A stretch of DNA of 64,000 bases from Pantoea sp. Lij88 (lineage in GTDB: Bacteria; Pseudomonadota; Gammaproteobacteria; Enterobacterales; Enterobacteriaceae), in assembly GCF_030062155.1 (NCBI RefSeq), contig NZ_CP118267.1:310001-374000 (forward strand), read 5' to 3'. The translations under genes and the position numbers were made by a program. Below the pieces are notes generated by a model. It made no database searches and had not been told where the DNA came from. It saw nothing but the letters and a program-made list of their open reading frames with translations. How positions within the stretch are numbered: the first letter of the stretch is position 1; every line of letters starts with the position of its first letter. Positions 15,360-24,673 of the stretch are shown here, piece by piece.

Positions 15360-18300
15360 GCACCTCCCGGCCGTGGAAGCAGCGATAGATCACCGGCAGC
15401 ACCAGCAGGGTCAGCACGGTCGCAAATCCCAGACCAAAAATAATCACTACGGCCATGCTCTGGAAGAAGACGTCACGCAGCAGCGGCAACAGGCCCAGCA
15501 CCGTGGTAAACGCCGTCAGCAGGATAGGGCGGAGACGCGAGGTCGCCGCATCAATAATCGCCAGCTGCAGCGACTTCTCCTGCTGGAACAGCCGAATCTC
15601 CTCAATCAGCACGATCCCGTTACGGATCAACATCCCCGACAGGCTCAGCAGCCCAATCAGCGCCATGAAGCCAAACGGAATCCCGGTGATTAAAAAGCCA
15701 CAGGTCACGCCAATCAGCGCCAGCGGCACGGTGATCCAGATAGCGATAGCATCGCGCAGAGAGTTAAACATCAGCACGGTAATGATAAACATCGCCAGGA
15801 AGCCCACCGGCAGCGAACTGAGCAGCCCGCTTTGCGCTTCACGTGAACTCTCCAGCTCGCCACCCCATTCAAGCCGGTAGCCAGACGGAAGTTTCAGTTG
15901 ATCGATCTGCGGCTGAACCCGCGCGATAACCTGGGCGGAGGTGAATCCTGAGGCAGGATCGGGATCGGTCTGCACGGTCAGTACGCGCGTGCGATCACGA
16001 CGCATAATCAGCGGATTCTCCCACTCCAGACGGAAGTCAGAAACCACGTTGTTCAGCGGCACAAAGTGCTGCAGGGCCGCGCTCCAGAGCTGGATGTTCT
16101 CAATGTGATCGACACTCTGCCGCTCTTCGTCCGCCGGGTAGAGCATGACCGGCATCAGGCGCGATCCGTCCCGGAAAATACCCACCGCGTCGCCGCTGAA
16201 ATTCATTCTCAGCGCCTGATCGATATCGCGCTTTTCAATGCCCAGTTCCTGACCACGCAATGCCGAAAAGACCGGACGGATCACTTTGCTGCGCTCCTGC
16301 CAGTCGTTACGCACCGGGAAGGTCGATCCCTCCGCCAGGAAAATCGCATCCAGCTGGCTGCCGATGTGACGCAGCACTTCCGGATCGGGGCCGATCACTC
16401 GCAGGGCAATGACACTGTCGCTGGCGCTGCCAAACTGAATTCGCTTGATGCGCTGATTCACCTGCGGGAAGTTCTGCTGAATGTACTGCTCGGTCTTCCG
16501 CGACAGCGCATCCAGCTGTCGCGCATCCTTAACCCGCACCATAATCTGGGCGAAGTTGCTGTACTGGCGCGTCGCGTCATAGGTCAGGGTAAAGCGCAGT
16601 GCGCCCTGGCCCACCGTGGTGACCGTCGCCGCAACAGCCGGATCCTGATTAATAAACCGGGCAATTTCCGCCGCCGTATCGGCGGTGTAATGGATATCGG
16701 TGCCATAGGGCAGCCAGAGGTCGGTGAAAAACACCGGCGTGCTGGAGGAGGGGAAGAAGTTCTGTTTCACCAGGGTAAAGCCATACAGCGACAGCGCCAG
16801 CAGCGCCACCATCACAGTCAGCGTGGTGAGGCGGAAACGCAGCAGGCCGCCCAGTGCCCGACGATAAAGCCGGAAGACCACGCCCTGATAAGGCGCAGTG
16901 GGTTCAGTTTGTTCAGGCTTAGCCGCGCCCCGGCGCTTCTCGCTCCAGTTGATAAACACCGGGGTTAAGGTCAGCGCCGTGACCCAGCTCAGCATCAGTG
17001 AAATCAGCAGCACCTGGAACAGCGATTTACAATATTCCCCGGTCGAATCCTGTGACAGACCAATCGGTGCAAAGGCGAGGATCGCAATCACCGTGGCGCC
17101 CAGCAGCGGCAGGGCGGTGCGCCGCACCATGCGGGCAATCGCCTGCTGTAAGGGGTTTCCGCGCTGGTGGTCGATCTTGACCCCTTCAACCACCACGATG
17201 GCATTATCCACCAGCATGCTGAGCGAAATAATCAGGGCGCCCAGCGACACCCGCTGCAGCTCAAGCTTAAACAGGTTCATGATCAATAACGTACCGAGCA
17301 CATTTAGCGCCAGTGAGGCGGCAATCACCATGCCGCTGCGCAGGCCCATAAACAGCAGCAGCGTTCCCACCACAATCGCCAGCGCCATCAGGAAGTTGAG
17401 GATAAAGCCATCAACCGACTGTTTCACCTCATGCGCCTGGTTGTAAAACACCTTCAGGCTGATTCCGGCGGGCGTATCCTGCTGATAGTGCGTCATTCGG
17501 GCGGAGAGCGCGTCGCCAACATCGATGACATTGACGCCGGGCGCAAACGAAATGCCGACTGCCAGTGCCGCTTCACCGTCAGCAAAGTAGATATTGGCCG
17601 GATTATCGGTCACGCCACGCGTCAGGGTCGCAATATCGCGCAGATGCACATTCTGCGGGCTGCCCGCAGGCAGAATCGGCAGATTAGCCAGATTGTCGAG
17701 TGTCTTCAGCTCGCCGGTAGGATGAAAACGGATCGATTCGCTATCAACCCTCAGCGTTCCGGCACTGGCGACGCTGTTATTCCGGCTCAGCAGATCGGCG
17801 ACGCGTTGCGGCGTCATGCCATAGGCGGTCATTTTGCTGGCGGAAAGCGCGATGCGGATCTCCTCCTGCTCAACGCCCGCGACCGCAACTTTCGCTACGC
17901 CGGGCACCAGCACCAGATCACGGCGCAGCTGATCGGCATAGTTGCGCAGTTCGCTGTTCGTATAGTCTTTGCCGTGGATAACGAAGAAGTAGCCATAAAC
18001 GTCGCCGAAGTCATCGTTTACCAGCGGAGCCTGCACGCCAGGCGGAAACTGCCGGGCCGCGTCGTCGACCCGGCGGCGTAACTCATCCCAGATTTGCGGC
18101 AGCTGATCGGCCAGATAGCGGGTATGAATATTGACGGTAATCTGCGACAGGCCATTGCCTGAAATAGACGTCACATTATCCAGTGACGGCAGGCGTTGCA
18201 GCGCATTCTCCAGCGGCAGCGTGACCTCCTCTTCAACCTGCTGGGCCGACGCGCCGGGATACTGAGTGACGATTACCGCCGACTTAATGGTGAACAGCGG

Positions 18301-18411
18301 ATCTTCAAGGCGGCCAATGTTCAGCAGGGCATAGATACCCCCCACGCCCAGCAGCAGAATGACCATCCAGATGCGAATCGGTTTATCAATGAAATGCTCC
18401 TGAATACGCAT
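15349..18411 (-). CDS. RND efflux transporter permease
   Basis: This 1020-residue inner-membrane pump is of the hydrophobe/amphiphile efflux (HAE1/AcrB-like) type. It has an N-terminal helix after MRIQEHFIDKPIRIWM, two large periplasmic loops, and helices 2-6 and 8-12. The proton relay segment ISLSMLVDNAIVVVEGV (TM4) and the matching GLLSLSGMLIRNGIVLIEEI lie in the second half. It would trimerise and export toxic compounds together with the lipoprotein adaptor encoded directly upstream (stop and start share one base) and an outer-membrane channel that is not encoded here. Divergence from AcrB in the porter loops means substrate range cannot be read. Confidence 0.9.
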   Translation of the reverse strand: MRIQEHFIDKPIRIWMVILLLGVGGIYALLNIGRLEDPLFTIKSAVIVTQYPGASAQQVEEEVTLPLENALQRLPSLDNVTSISGNGLSQITVNIHTRYLADQLPQIWDELRRRVDDAARQFPPGVQAPLVNDDFGDVYGYFFVIHGKDYTNSELRNYADQLRRDLVLVPGVAKVAVAGVEQEEIRIALSASKMTAYGMTPQRVADLLSRNNSVASAGTLRVDSESIRFHPTGELKTLDNLANLPILPAGSPQNVHLRDIATLTRGVTDNPANIYFADGEAALAVGISFAPGVNVIDVGDALSARMTHYQQDTPAGISLKVFYNQAHEVKQSVDGFILNFLMALAIVVGTLLLFMGLRSGMVIAASLALNVLGTLLIMNLFKLELQRVSLGALIISLSMLVDNAIVVVEGVKIDHQRGNPLQQAIARMVRRTALPLLGATVIAILAFAPIGLSQDSTGEYCKSLFQVLLISLMLSWVTALTLTPVFINWSEKRRGAAKPEQTEPTAPYQGVVFRLYRRALGGLLRFRLTTLTVMVALLALSLYGFTLVKQNFFPSSSTPVFFTDLWLPYGTDIHYTADTAAEIARFINQDPAVAATVTTVGQGALRFTLTYDATRQYSNFAQIMVRVKDARQLDALSRKTEQYIQQNFPQVNQRIKRIQFGSASDSVIALRVIGPDPEVLRHIGSQLDAIFLAEGSTFPVRNDWQERSKVIRPVFSALRGQELGIEKRDIDQALRMNFSGDAVGIFRDGSRLMPVMLYPADEERQSVDHIENIQLWSAALQHFVPLNNVVSDFRLEWENPLIMRRDRTRVLTVQTDPDPASGFTSAQVIARVQPQIDQLKLPSGYRLEWGGELESSREAQSGLLSSLPVGFLAMFIITVLMFNSLRDAIAIWITVPLALIGVTCGFLITGIPFGFMALIGLLSLSGMLIRNGIVLIEEIRLFQQEKSLQLAIIDAATSRLRPILLTAFTTVLGLLPLLRDVFFQSMAVVIIFGLGFATVLTLLVLPVIYRCFHGREVRGE

Positions 18412-19499
18412 TATAACCCCCGCTCACGCTGCCAGATGCGTACCGCTTCACCGTCACGCAGCTCACCGACGCCGGCAGCGACAATGCGGTCGCCCGGCTT
18501 CAGCCCGCTGATGATTTCAATGCCCTGCGCGGTGAGACGACCCACTTCCACCGGCTGATCTTTAACACGCAGCGCCTCGCCATCCTGCTCAACCAGCCAG
18601 ACATGCGGCTGATTGGTGGGGCTGCGATCGGGATTAAATACCGCAGCTGCCGGCACCACCAGCCGCGGCTGGGCAGGAGCATTTGGCAGGTTATGCAGCC
18701 TGACGCGCACCGAGCCACTGAGACCGGCAACGCCAGGCAGATCCGCCGGACGCGGCATGGTCAGCACCACCTGATACGTCAGCGTCGCGGCGTCGGTCTG
18801 GCTGGTATGCTCTTTGTATTGCGCGGCAAAAAAGCGGCCTGGCAGGGCGTTAAACTGCACCTCAGGCTGATAGTGAATATTCTGGATATCGAGACTGGTA
18901 AAGAGGGTTTCCGGTAGCGTGAAGATCACGTCGAGCAGATCGGCGCGGGTCAGCAGCGCAATCGGCTGTCCGGCGGCGACCACCTGATGATTACGCGCCT
19001 GCACCCGTGCAATAACGCCATCGAACGGCGCGCGGAGGGTCAGAAACTGTAACTCCTCCTGCGCGATTTTCAGTGCAGTCGCGGCGGCATCACGGTTAGC
19101 GCGCTGAATATCCATCTCAGACTTTGAAACCGCGCTGCGCTGCGCCAGCGTGTTAAAGCGCTGAAATTGCCGCTCCGCCAGCTGCAGCGCTGTCTGACGG
19201 TCACGCACCCGCAGTTTTGCATCCGCATCATTCAGGGTGGCAAGCAATTGCCCTGATTTCACAGGCGTTCCGTCATGTATATCGAGCTGGACCAGCTGGC
19301 CCGCGCGTTTAAATGCGAGGTCAGTATTATCACCTGCCTGAATACGGGCAGGGAAAACCCGGATATTCTGCGCGATATCTGATTCAAGGGTGAAAACTTT
19401 AATTACACGCGGTGGCGGTGCATCCGGTTCTTTTTTTTGATCGCAGGCTGTCATAAATAAACAACAGAGAAAAACGGGGATAATCTTGCGTTTAATCAT
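18411..19499 (-). CDS. RND efflux periplasmic adaptor lipoprotein
   Basis: This 362-residue membrane-fusion protein begins with a lipoprotein signal, FLCCLFMTACDQKKEPD (lipobox ending at Cys19). A biotinyl-lipoyl hairpin fold follows, with LVQLDIHDGTPVKSGQLLATL near residues 70-90 and its return segment LRAPFDGVIARVQARNHQVV. A beta-barrel comes next and then an MP-proximal domain. It would bridge the RND trimer to an outer-membrane channel such as TolC. The TAA stop shares its A with the ATG of the permease, so the two are tightly coupled. No dedicated regulator gene is adjacent. Confidence 0.9.
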   Translation of the reverse strand: MIKRKIIPVFLCCLFMTACDQKKEPDAPPPRVIKVFTLESDIAQNIRVFPARIQAGDNTDLAFKRAGQLVQLDIHDGTPVKSGQLLATLNDADAKLRVRDRQTALQLAERQFQRFNTLAQRSAVSKSEMDIQRANRDAAATALKIAQEELQFLTLRAPFDGVIARVQARNHQVVAAGQPIALLTRADLLDVIFTLPETLFTSLDIQNIHYQPEVQFNALPGRFFAAQYKEHTSQTDAATLTYQVVLTMPRPADLPGVAGLSGSVRVRLHNLPNAPAQPRLVVPAAAVFNPDRSPTNQPHVWLVEQDGEALRVKDQPVEVGRLTAQGIEIISGLKPGDRIVAAGVGELRDGEAVRIWQRERGL

Positions 19500-19650
19500 T
19501 TTCTTCGCCTTAACATCAGCTATTTCACAGCAGTTTAATAAGCGTTAAGGCGTCATTAGCCCTGATGCTTATCGCGACCGGGATAAAATTAATTTGAATA
19601 TTCGTCATCTTATTTTAACGAGACGGCAACGCCGCTTCGTCTGAATCGGA

Positions 19651-19761
19651 TTATGCCGCCATGTGCGAAACCACCAGCCAGGTGAGTAAGCCTACCAGCG
19701 TGGTAGCGACGACCGCGAGAATAACGAAACCGCAAAGCATGATAATGCTCTGTTTTTTCAT
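19651..19761 (-). CDS. 36-residue single-helix membrane protein
   Basis: This short gene begins MKKQSIIMLCGFVILAVV and continues as one long hydrophobic helix to a stop at 19651. A positive N-terminus (KK) and an AAGGAAA ribosome site 6 bases before ATG 19761 support translation. A perfect PhoP-type direct repeat lies 56 bases upstream in the same orientation, and the divergent neighbour is a P-type cation ATPase. Small membrane peptides such as MgtS and MgtR modulate Mg2+ ATPases in E. coli and Salmonella. A comparable role here is inference from size and context only; no sequence similarity to those peptides was seen. Confidence 0.6.
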   Translation of the reverse strand: MKKQSIIMLCGFVILAVVATTLVGLLTWLVVSHMAA

Positions 19762-19817
19762 CAGAGTTTCCTTTTGCGAGCCAGAGTAAAAACCGTTGCA
19801 CACTGCATCAGCCTGCT

Positions 19818-19834
19818 TAAACAATAGCTAAACA
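19818..19834 (-). promoter_or_regulatory. PhoP box
   Basis: On the minus strand TGTTTA-GCTAT-TGTTTA matches the PhoP consensus of two hexamers with five bases between. It lies between the 36-residue protein gene and the P-type ATPase gene. The spacing to a clear -10 in the minus direction is poor; in the plus direction TAATAT follows about 20 bases on. Confidence 0.55.
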
Positions 19835-20013
19835 AAAACAACGTTGTCATTCTCATAATATAGGTTAGATTTAATTTAGCCATTTAATGTTATCCATCAG
19901 ACGTTTCTTACCTAAATATGATATCGGTCATTACCGGCGGGAGAGGCATGCCGCAAAATGCCTGCCTTTTAATTGCGCCTTTAATTCATCGCTAAATGGC
20001 ACGAGGTTTATAT

Positions 20014-22743
20014 ATGCTAAATAATGATAAGCAGGATAAAGCGTTAGCTTTATCTGACCGCCCCTGGTATCAGCGTAGTGTGGACGAAATATTTTCCGAC
20101 CTGCAGAGTTCACCCGCAGGATTATCGACTGCCACCGCACAGGAACGTCTGCAGAAACAGGGTCCCAACGCGCTTCCGCAAAAAGCGGAAAAATCAGCAC
20201 TCCTCAAATTCATCGCGCATTTTAAAGATGTGCTCATCTATATTCTGCTGGCGGCAGCGGTGATCACCGCGATCATGGGCCACTGGGTGGATACCTTTGT
20301 CATTATCGGCGTGGCTGTCATCAATGCCCTGATCGGCTTTATTCAGGAGAATAACGCCGAGAAATCGCTGAAAAGCATCCAGAACATGCTCGCCAGCGAA
20401 GCGATGCTGGTGCGGGATGGCAGGCAGGTCACGGTCGCAACGCGCGATATCGTGGTCGGCGACGTCGTGATGTTACGGCCAGGCGACAAAATTCCGGCTG
20501 ACCTGCGACTGTTTGAAGTCAACAACCTGCGGGTGGAAGAGGCGATTCTCACCGGTGAATCGACGGTGGTGTCCAAGAATATCGACACCCTGAGCGGTGA
20601 AAAATCGCTGGGCGACCGTCTGAATCTCGCTTTCTCCGGCACGACCGTCAGCTCCGGCACTGCCGCAGGCGTCGTCATCGCCAGCGGCGGTGATACTGAA
20701 CTGGGTCATATCAATGAAATGATCAGCGGTATAAAAGAGGCCAAAACCCCGCTGCTGGTGCAGATAGACAAACTCGGTAAAGCGATCTTTGTCATCATCC
20801 TGCTGATGATGGTTGCGTTATTTATCTTCGGCTATCTGCTGCGCGACATTCCCCTGGGTGAGCTGTCGCTGTCGGTCATCAGCCTGGCGGTTGCGGCTGT
20901 GCCGGAAGGTCTGCCCGCCATTATCTCGATCATCCTGTCGCTGGGCGTCCAGTCGATGGCGCGCACTAAAGCGATTATCCGCAAACTGCCGACGGTCGAA
21001 ACCCTGGGCGCGATGTCCGTGATCTGCTCCGATAAAACCGGCACGCTCACCATGAATGAGATGACGGTGAAAGCGGTGGTACTGGCGAAAAGCCGCTGGC
21101 GCGTCAGCGGAAACAGCTACGAACCTAAAGGAGAGATTGTTGCGGAGCAGGGCGAAAATCCGGGCGTGACGGCTGCCCAGGATCCGCTGTTCCAGCAGTT
21201 CCTCCACGCGGTAGACACCTGTAATGAAAGCCAGCTGCGTCAGGAAAGTCAGGGGTTCTGGACGATTGTTGGCGGCCCGACGGAAGGTGCGCTGAAAGTG
21301 CTGGCGGCAAAAGGGATGACCGCCCCTCAGCCGGTCGACGTCGTGAGCAAGCTGCCGTTCGATTCTCTCTACAAATATATGTCGGTCAGCTGTGTGGCTA
21401 ATGGCGAATCCTATGTGCTGCTCACCGGAGCGCCAGACGTCCTGCTGACACTCTGTCAGCAGCAGCAAACGCCGGACGGTGTCGAGCCTATCGACCGTGC
21501 CTACTGGGATGCTGCCATCAGCACCTATGCCAGCGAAGGGCTGCGCACCGTGGCCGCCGCCTGGAAGCGAACGTCTGCACCCGTTACCGTCCTGGACCAC
21601 AGCGATCTGAAAAGTGACATGGTGCTGCTGGGCCTGGCCTGCATGATGGATCCGCCGCGTCCGGAGGCGATCGCCGCCATCGACGAGTGCCAGAAAGCGG
21701 GCATCCGCGTCAAAATGATCACCGGCGACCATCAGGAAACTGCGATGGCGATTGGTCAGATGCTGGGTATTGGTAACAGCCAGGCCGCTATTACCGGCTA
21801 CCAGCTTGAACACATGAGCGACGCCGAACTTGCCGAGGCCGCCAAAACCTATGACATTTTTGCGCGCACCAGCCCGGAACATAAATTGCGTCTGGTGAAA
21901 GCGCTGGAAGCGAGCGGTGAGATCGTCGGCATGACTGGCGACGGCGTTAACGACGCACCGGCCCTGAAACAGGCTAACGTCGGCATTGCGATGGGGATTA
22001 AAGGCACTGAGGTGACCAAAGAGGCGGCCGATATGATTCTGGCCGATGATAACTTCGCCACCATTGCTGCGGCAGTGAAAGAGGGGCGTCGCGTCTACGA
22101 CAACCTTAAGAAAACCATTCTGTTTATCATGCCGACGAACCTGGCGCAGGGTCTGTTGATTATTATCGCGATTCTGATGGGCAATATGCTGCCGTTGACC
22201 CCGGTCCAGATTCTGTGGATGAACATGGCAACCTCGGCCACGCTGTCGTTTGGTCTGGCGTTTGAGCCTGCTGAAGCGAATGCGATGCGCCGGCCACCGC
22301 GCAATGTGAAAGCGCACGTCATGGATGCTTACGCCATCTGGCGCGTGGTGTTCGTCGGTCTGCTGATTTCAATCAGCGCATTTGTGATGGAAGCCTGGCT
22401 GCAACCGCGTGGCTACAGCATCGAGTTTATCCGCACCGTGCTGCTGCAGATGCTGGTCACCGCACAGTGGGCTTACATGCTGAACTGCCGTAACGCTGAG
22501 GGCTTCTCGCTGGATCGCGGTCTGCTGAAAAATCGTGGAATCTGGCTGGTGACGCTGGTGCTGGTGGCCCTTCAGGCGATCATTATCTATGTCCCATTAA
22601 TGAACACGCTGTTTGGCACCCGTCCTCTGCCAGCGAAGTACTGGCTGATTGCGCTGATTGTCAGTGTTGCCATTTTCATGGTGGTTGAGATCGAAAAACG
22701 CCTCACCCGCGGATGGCGGGTGAAGACGACCTCACTGCGTTAA
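20014..22743 (+). CDS. P-type cation-transporting ATPase (P2 type)
   Basis: This 909-residue pump has an N-terminal cation ATPase domain, the actuator motif LTGESTVVSK, the ion-binding helix segment PEGLPAIISI and the phosphorylation motif DKTGTLT at Asp340. TGDGVNDAPALKQANVGIAMG completes the hinge, and six C-terminal hydrophobic helices follow. PEGLP is typical of Ca2+/Na+ (P2) pumps; Mg2+ pumps MgtA/MgtB have PEMLP, so this is not a close MgtA. ATG 20014 follows CGAGGT; an ATG at 19996 lacks a site. The gene diverges from the 36-residue membrane protein with a PhoP-like box between. Likely Ca2+ or Na+/K+ export; substrate not certain. Confidence 0.88.
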   Translation: MLNNDKQDKALALSDRPWYQRSVDEIFSDLQSSPAGLSTATAQERLQKQGPNALPQKAEKSALLKFIAHFKDVLIYILLAAAVITAIMGHWVDTFVIIGVAVINALIGFIQENNAEKSLKSIQNMLASEAMLVRDGRQVTVATRDIVVGDVVMLRPGDKIPADLRLFEVNNLRVEEAILTGESTVVSKNIDTLSGEKSLGDRLNLAFSGTTVSSGTAAGVVIASGGDTELGHINEMISGIKEAKTPLLVQIDKLGKAIFVIILLMMVALFIFGYLLRDIPLGELSLSVISLAVAAVPEGLPAIISIILSLGVQSMARTKAIIRKLPTVETLGAMSVICSDKTGTLTMNEMTVKAVVLAKSRWRVSGNSYEPKGEIVAEQGENPGVTAAQDPLFQQFLHAVDTCNESQLRQESQGFWTIVGGPTEGALKVLAAKGMTAPQPVDVVSKLPFDSLYKYMSVSCVANGESYVLLTGAPDVLLTLCQQQQTPDGVEPIDRAYWDAAISTYASEGLRTVAAAWKRTSAPVTVLDHSDLKSDMVLLGLACMMDPPRPEAIAAIDECQKAGIRVKMITGDHQETAMAIGQMLGIGNSQAAITGYQLEHMSDAELAEAAKTYDIFARTSPEHKLRLVKALEASGEIVGMTGDGVNDAPALKQANVGIAMGIKGTEVTKEAADMILADDNFATIAAAVKEGRRVYDNLKKTILFIMPTNLAQGLLIIIAILMGNMLPLTPVQILWMNMATSATLSFGLAFEPAEANAMRRPPRNVKAHVMDAYAIWRVVFVGLLISISAFVMEAWLQPRGYSIEFIRTVLLQMLVTAQWAYMLNCRNAEGFSLDRGLLKNRGIWLVTLVLVALQAIIIYVPLMNTLFGTRPLPAKYWLIALIVSVAIFMVVEIEKRLTRGWRVKTTSLR

Positions 22744-23763
22744 TTCAGCCTCCGGGTCCTGCTGCGGATAGCTCGCCAGCAGGACCTTCTTAATCAGATA
22801 GGTCAATGGAATGGCCAGTATCCCGCCCGTAATCCCCAGCAATGCCTGCCAGAACAAAAACGCCAGCAGCTGCGTGGTTAGCGCCAGGTTCAGTCGCTTA
22901 CCAATCAGCAGCGGTTCGATTACCGAACTCAGGCAGAGGTTCAGCACCACAAAGAATCCGGCTACCGCCAGCGCGACCTGCAAATCGAACATGATGTAAC
23001 TCTGAATAACCGGCGGAATGGCGGCCAGAAACGAGCCCAGCACCGGCACATAATTAAAGATGAACATCAGCACGCCCCAGAAAAAGGCAAACTTCAGTCC
23101 GATCAGATGAGCACCCACGCCCACAATTAATCCCCCCAGAATACTGGTCAGCGTTTTCACTCTGGCATAAACAATGACGCTCTGAATGCCCTCCTGCAGC
23201 GCCAGATAAAAAGCCTGATGTTTACCCGTGACCCGCTGCTGCAGCGCCGCTTTCAGCAGCGGCATCTCATAGAGCATAAACAGCAGCATCAGGAACACCA
23301 TGATCCACCAGGAGATGACGCCAGGGATCTGCGTCAGAAATGCCGTGACGATGCGCACGATCGCGCCCGCATCGACAAAGGTGAGCAACTGGTCGGGCGT
23401 CATACCGATATCGAGCCGGGCAAAAGCCAGCGTCAGCTGTTCAAGCCGTGCCGCCAGCAGCACAGGCGTCTGGCGGCTGAGCTGCATTAAATCAGGTGTC
23501 AGCACGGTTAACTTGATGGTTGTGACCACCATGATCAGCAACATCAGCATGATCACCAGCAGGGAGGAGACGATGCGCGGTATCCGCTTTTTATCCAGCC
23601 GGGTGATCAGTGGGTCAAGCATGATAGCCAGCAGCGTCGCCAGCAGGACCTGATTAATCAGCGGTGCCGCCAGATAAAGGCCGGTGAGAATAATGGTCAG
23701 GCAGGCGAGGATAAACAGCACCCGTGCCAGTGGCGGCCAGAGAGTAAACCAGCTCAGTCCCAT
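22732..23763 (-). CDS. AI-2E family transporter (PerM-like)
   Basis: This 343-residue membrane protein has seven to eight hydrophobic segments and the family blocks LATLLAIMLDPLITRL, VIVYARVKTLTSILGGLIVGVGAHLIG and FNYVPVLGSFLAAIPPVIQ. Members export diverse solutes, including autoinducer-2 and Na+ by antiport; function cannot be narrowed. It converges on the ATPase gene with a 12-base overlap of the 3' ends and is preceded on its own strand by ~245 bp without genes. Confidence 0.82.
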   Translation of the reverse strand: MGLSWFTLWPPLARVLFILACLTIILTGLYLAAPLINQVLLATLLAIMLDPLITRLDKKRIPRIVSSLLVIMLMLLIMVVTTIKLTVLTPDLMQLSRQTPVLLAARLEQLTLAFARLDIGMTPDQLLTFVDAGAIVRIVTAFLTQIPGVISWWIMVFLMLLFMLYEMPLLKAALQQRVTGKHQAFYLALQEGIQSVIVYARVKTLTSILGGLIVGVGAHLIGLKFAFFWGVLMFIFNYVPVLGSFLAAIPPVIQSYIMFDLQVALAVAGFFVVLNLCLSSVIEPLLIGKRLNLALTTQLLAFLFWQALLGITGGILAIPLTYLIKKVLLASYPQQDPEAELTQ

Positions 23764-23986
23764 AATCGGGCTCCTTCAGCAAAGATAAGCTGCAGTATAG
23801 ATGAGGCCACAAGGTCAGTGCCTTGCGTCAGGTCAGAGGGTGGGAGTGGTAAGAGGCGCTTTTGACGCGATGATCAATGGCGCTCAGTCGGTGTTTAATG
23901 CTCTGATGCGCAGCCTGCCATAAGCGTGGCGATCTGGTCTTAGCCGCAGAAAAGCGCCTTTAACTAACCGACGAATCAGTCTATTA

Positions 23987-24009
23987 TTAAGGAAATAATC
24001 ATTTCCTAA
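23987..24009. promoter_or_regulatory. TetR operator, copy 1 (overlaps the regulator start)
   Basis: AAGGAAATAATCATTTCCT is an almost perfect palindrome whose right edge touches the ATG of the TetR gene. The same 23-bp pattern recurs at 24636-24658 upstream of the hydrolase gene, strongly suggesting binding by this TetR protein. Confidence 0.75.
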
Positions 24010-24623
24010 TGGTGCCATCATTGAAAGACAGCCACTTTAAAGAGCGAGGACGACCACGGGCCTTTGATACCGATGCGGTCCTGGATAGCGCGATGCTGGT
24101 TTTCCGTCAAAAAGGCTATCACGCCACCTCGATCGGCGATCTGGGCCAGGCTATGCAACTCACAACCGGCAGCATCTATAAAGCCTTTACCGACAAGCAA
24201 ACGCTGTTTGCGACGGTCTTTGCCCGCTATCTCTCACAGCGTAACGGCAGCTTGGCTTCACGGCTGGCGCAATGTGAAAATGGCCGCGAGCAACTGGAGG
24301 CGCTGCTGAATTTTTATGTGGATTCAGTGCGCGATGTTGAAGGAGAACGCGGCTGCCTGGTCGCAGTCAGCGCCGTGGAGTTGCAGACGCTGGATGAAGA
24401 GCTGGCCGGGGCGGTCAGCGCTGCGCTCATGCGAAATCTGCAGAATCTGCAGCAGATTATCAGGCTGGGCCAGCAGGATGGTTCGGTCAATCCGGAGCTG
24501 GATTGTGACGCCACTGCCTCACTGCTGCTCTGCATCGTGCTGGGAATGCGTGTGGCCGGTAAGGTTGCGGCTACCCGGCCCGATGCCAGCATCATCCCCC
24601 TGGCCCTGAAAGTGCTCGACTAA
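24009..24623 (+). CDS. TetR family regulator
   Basis: This 204-residue repressor has an N-terminal helix-turn-helix: RGRPRAFDTDAVLDSAMLVF leads into GYHATSIGDLGQAMQLTTGSIYKAF (about residues 34-58). The C-terminal ligand domain has LNFYVDSVRDVEGERGCL, the TetR_C subgroup often paired with oxidoreductases or hydrolases. ATG 24009 sits inside the operator palindrome and has no ribosome binding site, so initiation may be weak or leaderless; autorepression is likely. A second identical operator lies before the downstream hydrolase gene, 50 bases after this stop, making the hydrolase the probable target. Confidence 0.82.
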   Translation: MVPSLKDSHFKERGRPRAFDTDAVLDSAMLVFRQKGYHATSIGDLGQAMQLTTGSIYKAFTDKQTLFATVFARYLSQRNGSLASRLAQCENGREQLEALLNFYVDSVRDVEGERGCLVAVSAVELQTLDEELAGAVSAALMRNLQNLQQIIRLGQQDGSVNPELDCDATASLLLCIVLGMRVAGKVAATRPDASIIPLALKVLD

Positions 24624-24635
24624 ATTTTTTATCCA

Positions 24636-24658
24636 TTAAGGAAGTAATCGTTTCCTTA
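24636..24658. promoter_or_regulatory. TetR operator, copy 2
   Basis: AAGGAAGTAATCGTTTCCTT differs from copy 1 only by symmetric A-to-G changes and the end base. It lies 15 bases before the hydrolase start and would give the hydrolase its own regulated promoter. Confidence 0.75.
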
Positions 24659-24673
24659 TTATCCGGAGGTTTT

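Noticed and set aside
16066..18081. Long plus-strand frames in the RND region (16066-16968, 17431-18081)
   Set aside because: They lie opposite the RND permease, with Arg/Gln-rich composition typical of antisense shadows.
20818..22317. 499-codon frame antisense to the P-type ATPase
   Set aside because: It is the complement of a clearly conserved ATPase gene; it is rich in His, Arg and Gln as expected of a high-GC shadow frame.
20014..22743. Calling the P-type ATPase MgtA because of the PhoP box
   Set aside because: The membrane motif is PEGLP rather than the PEMLP of Mg2+ pumps, so only the general P2-type assignment is supported.
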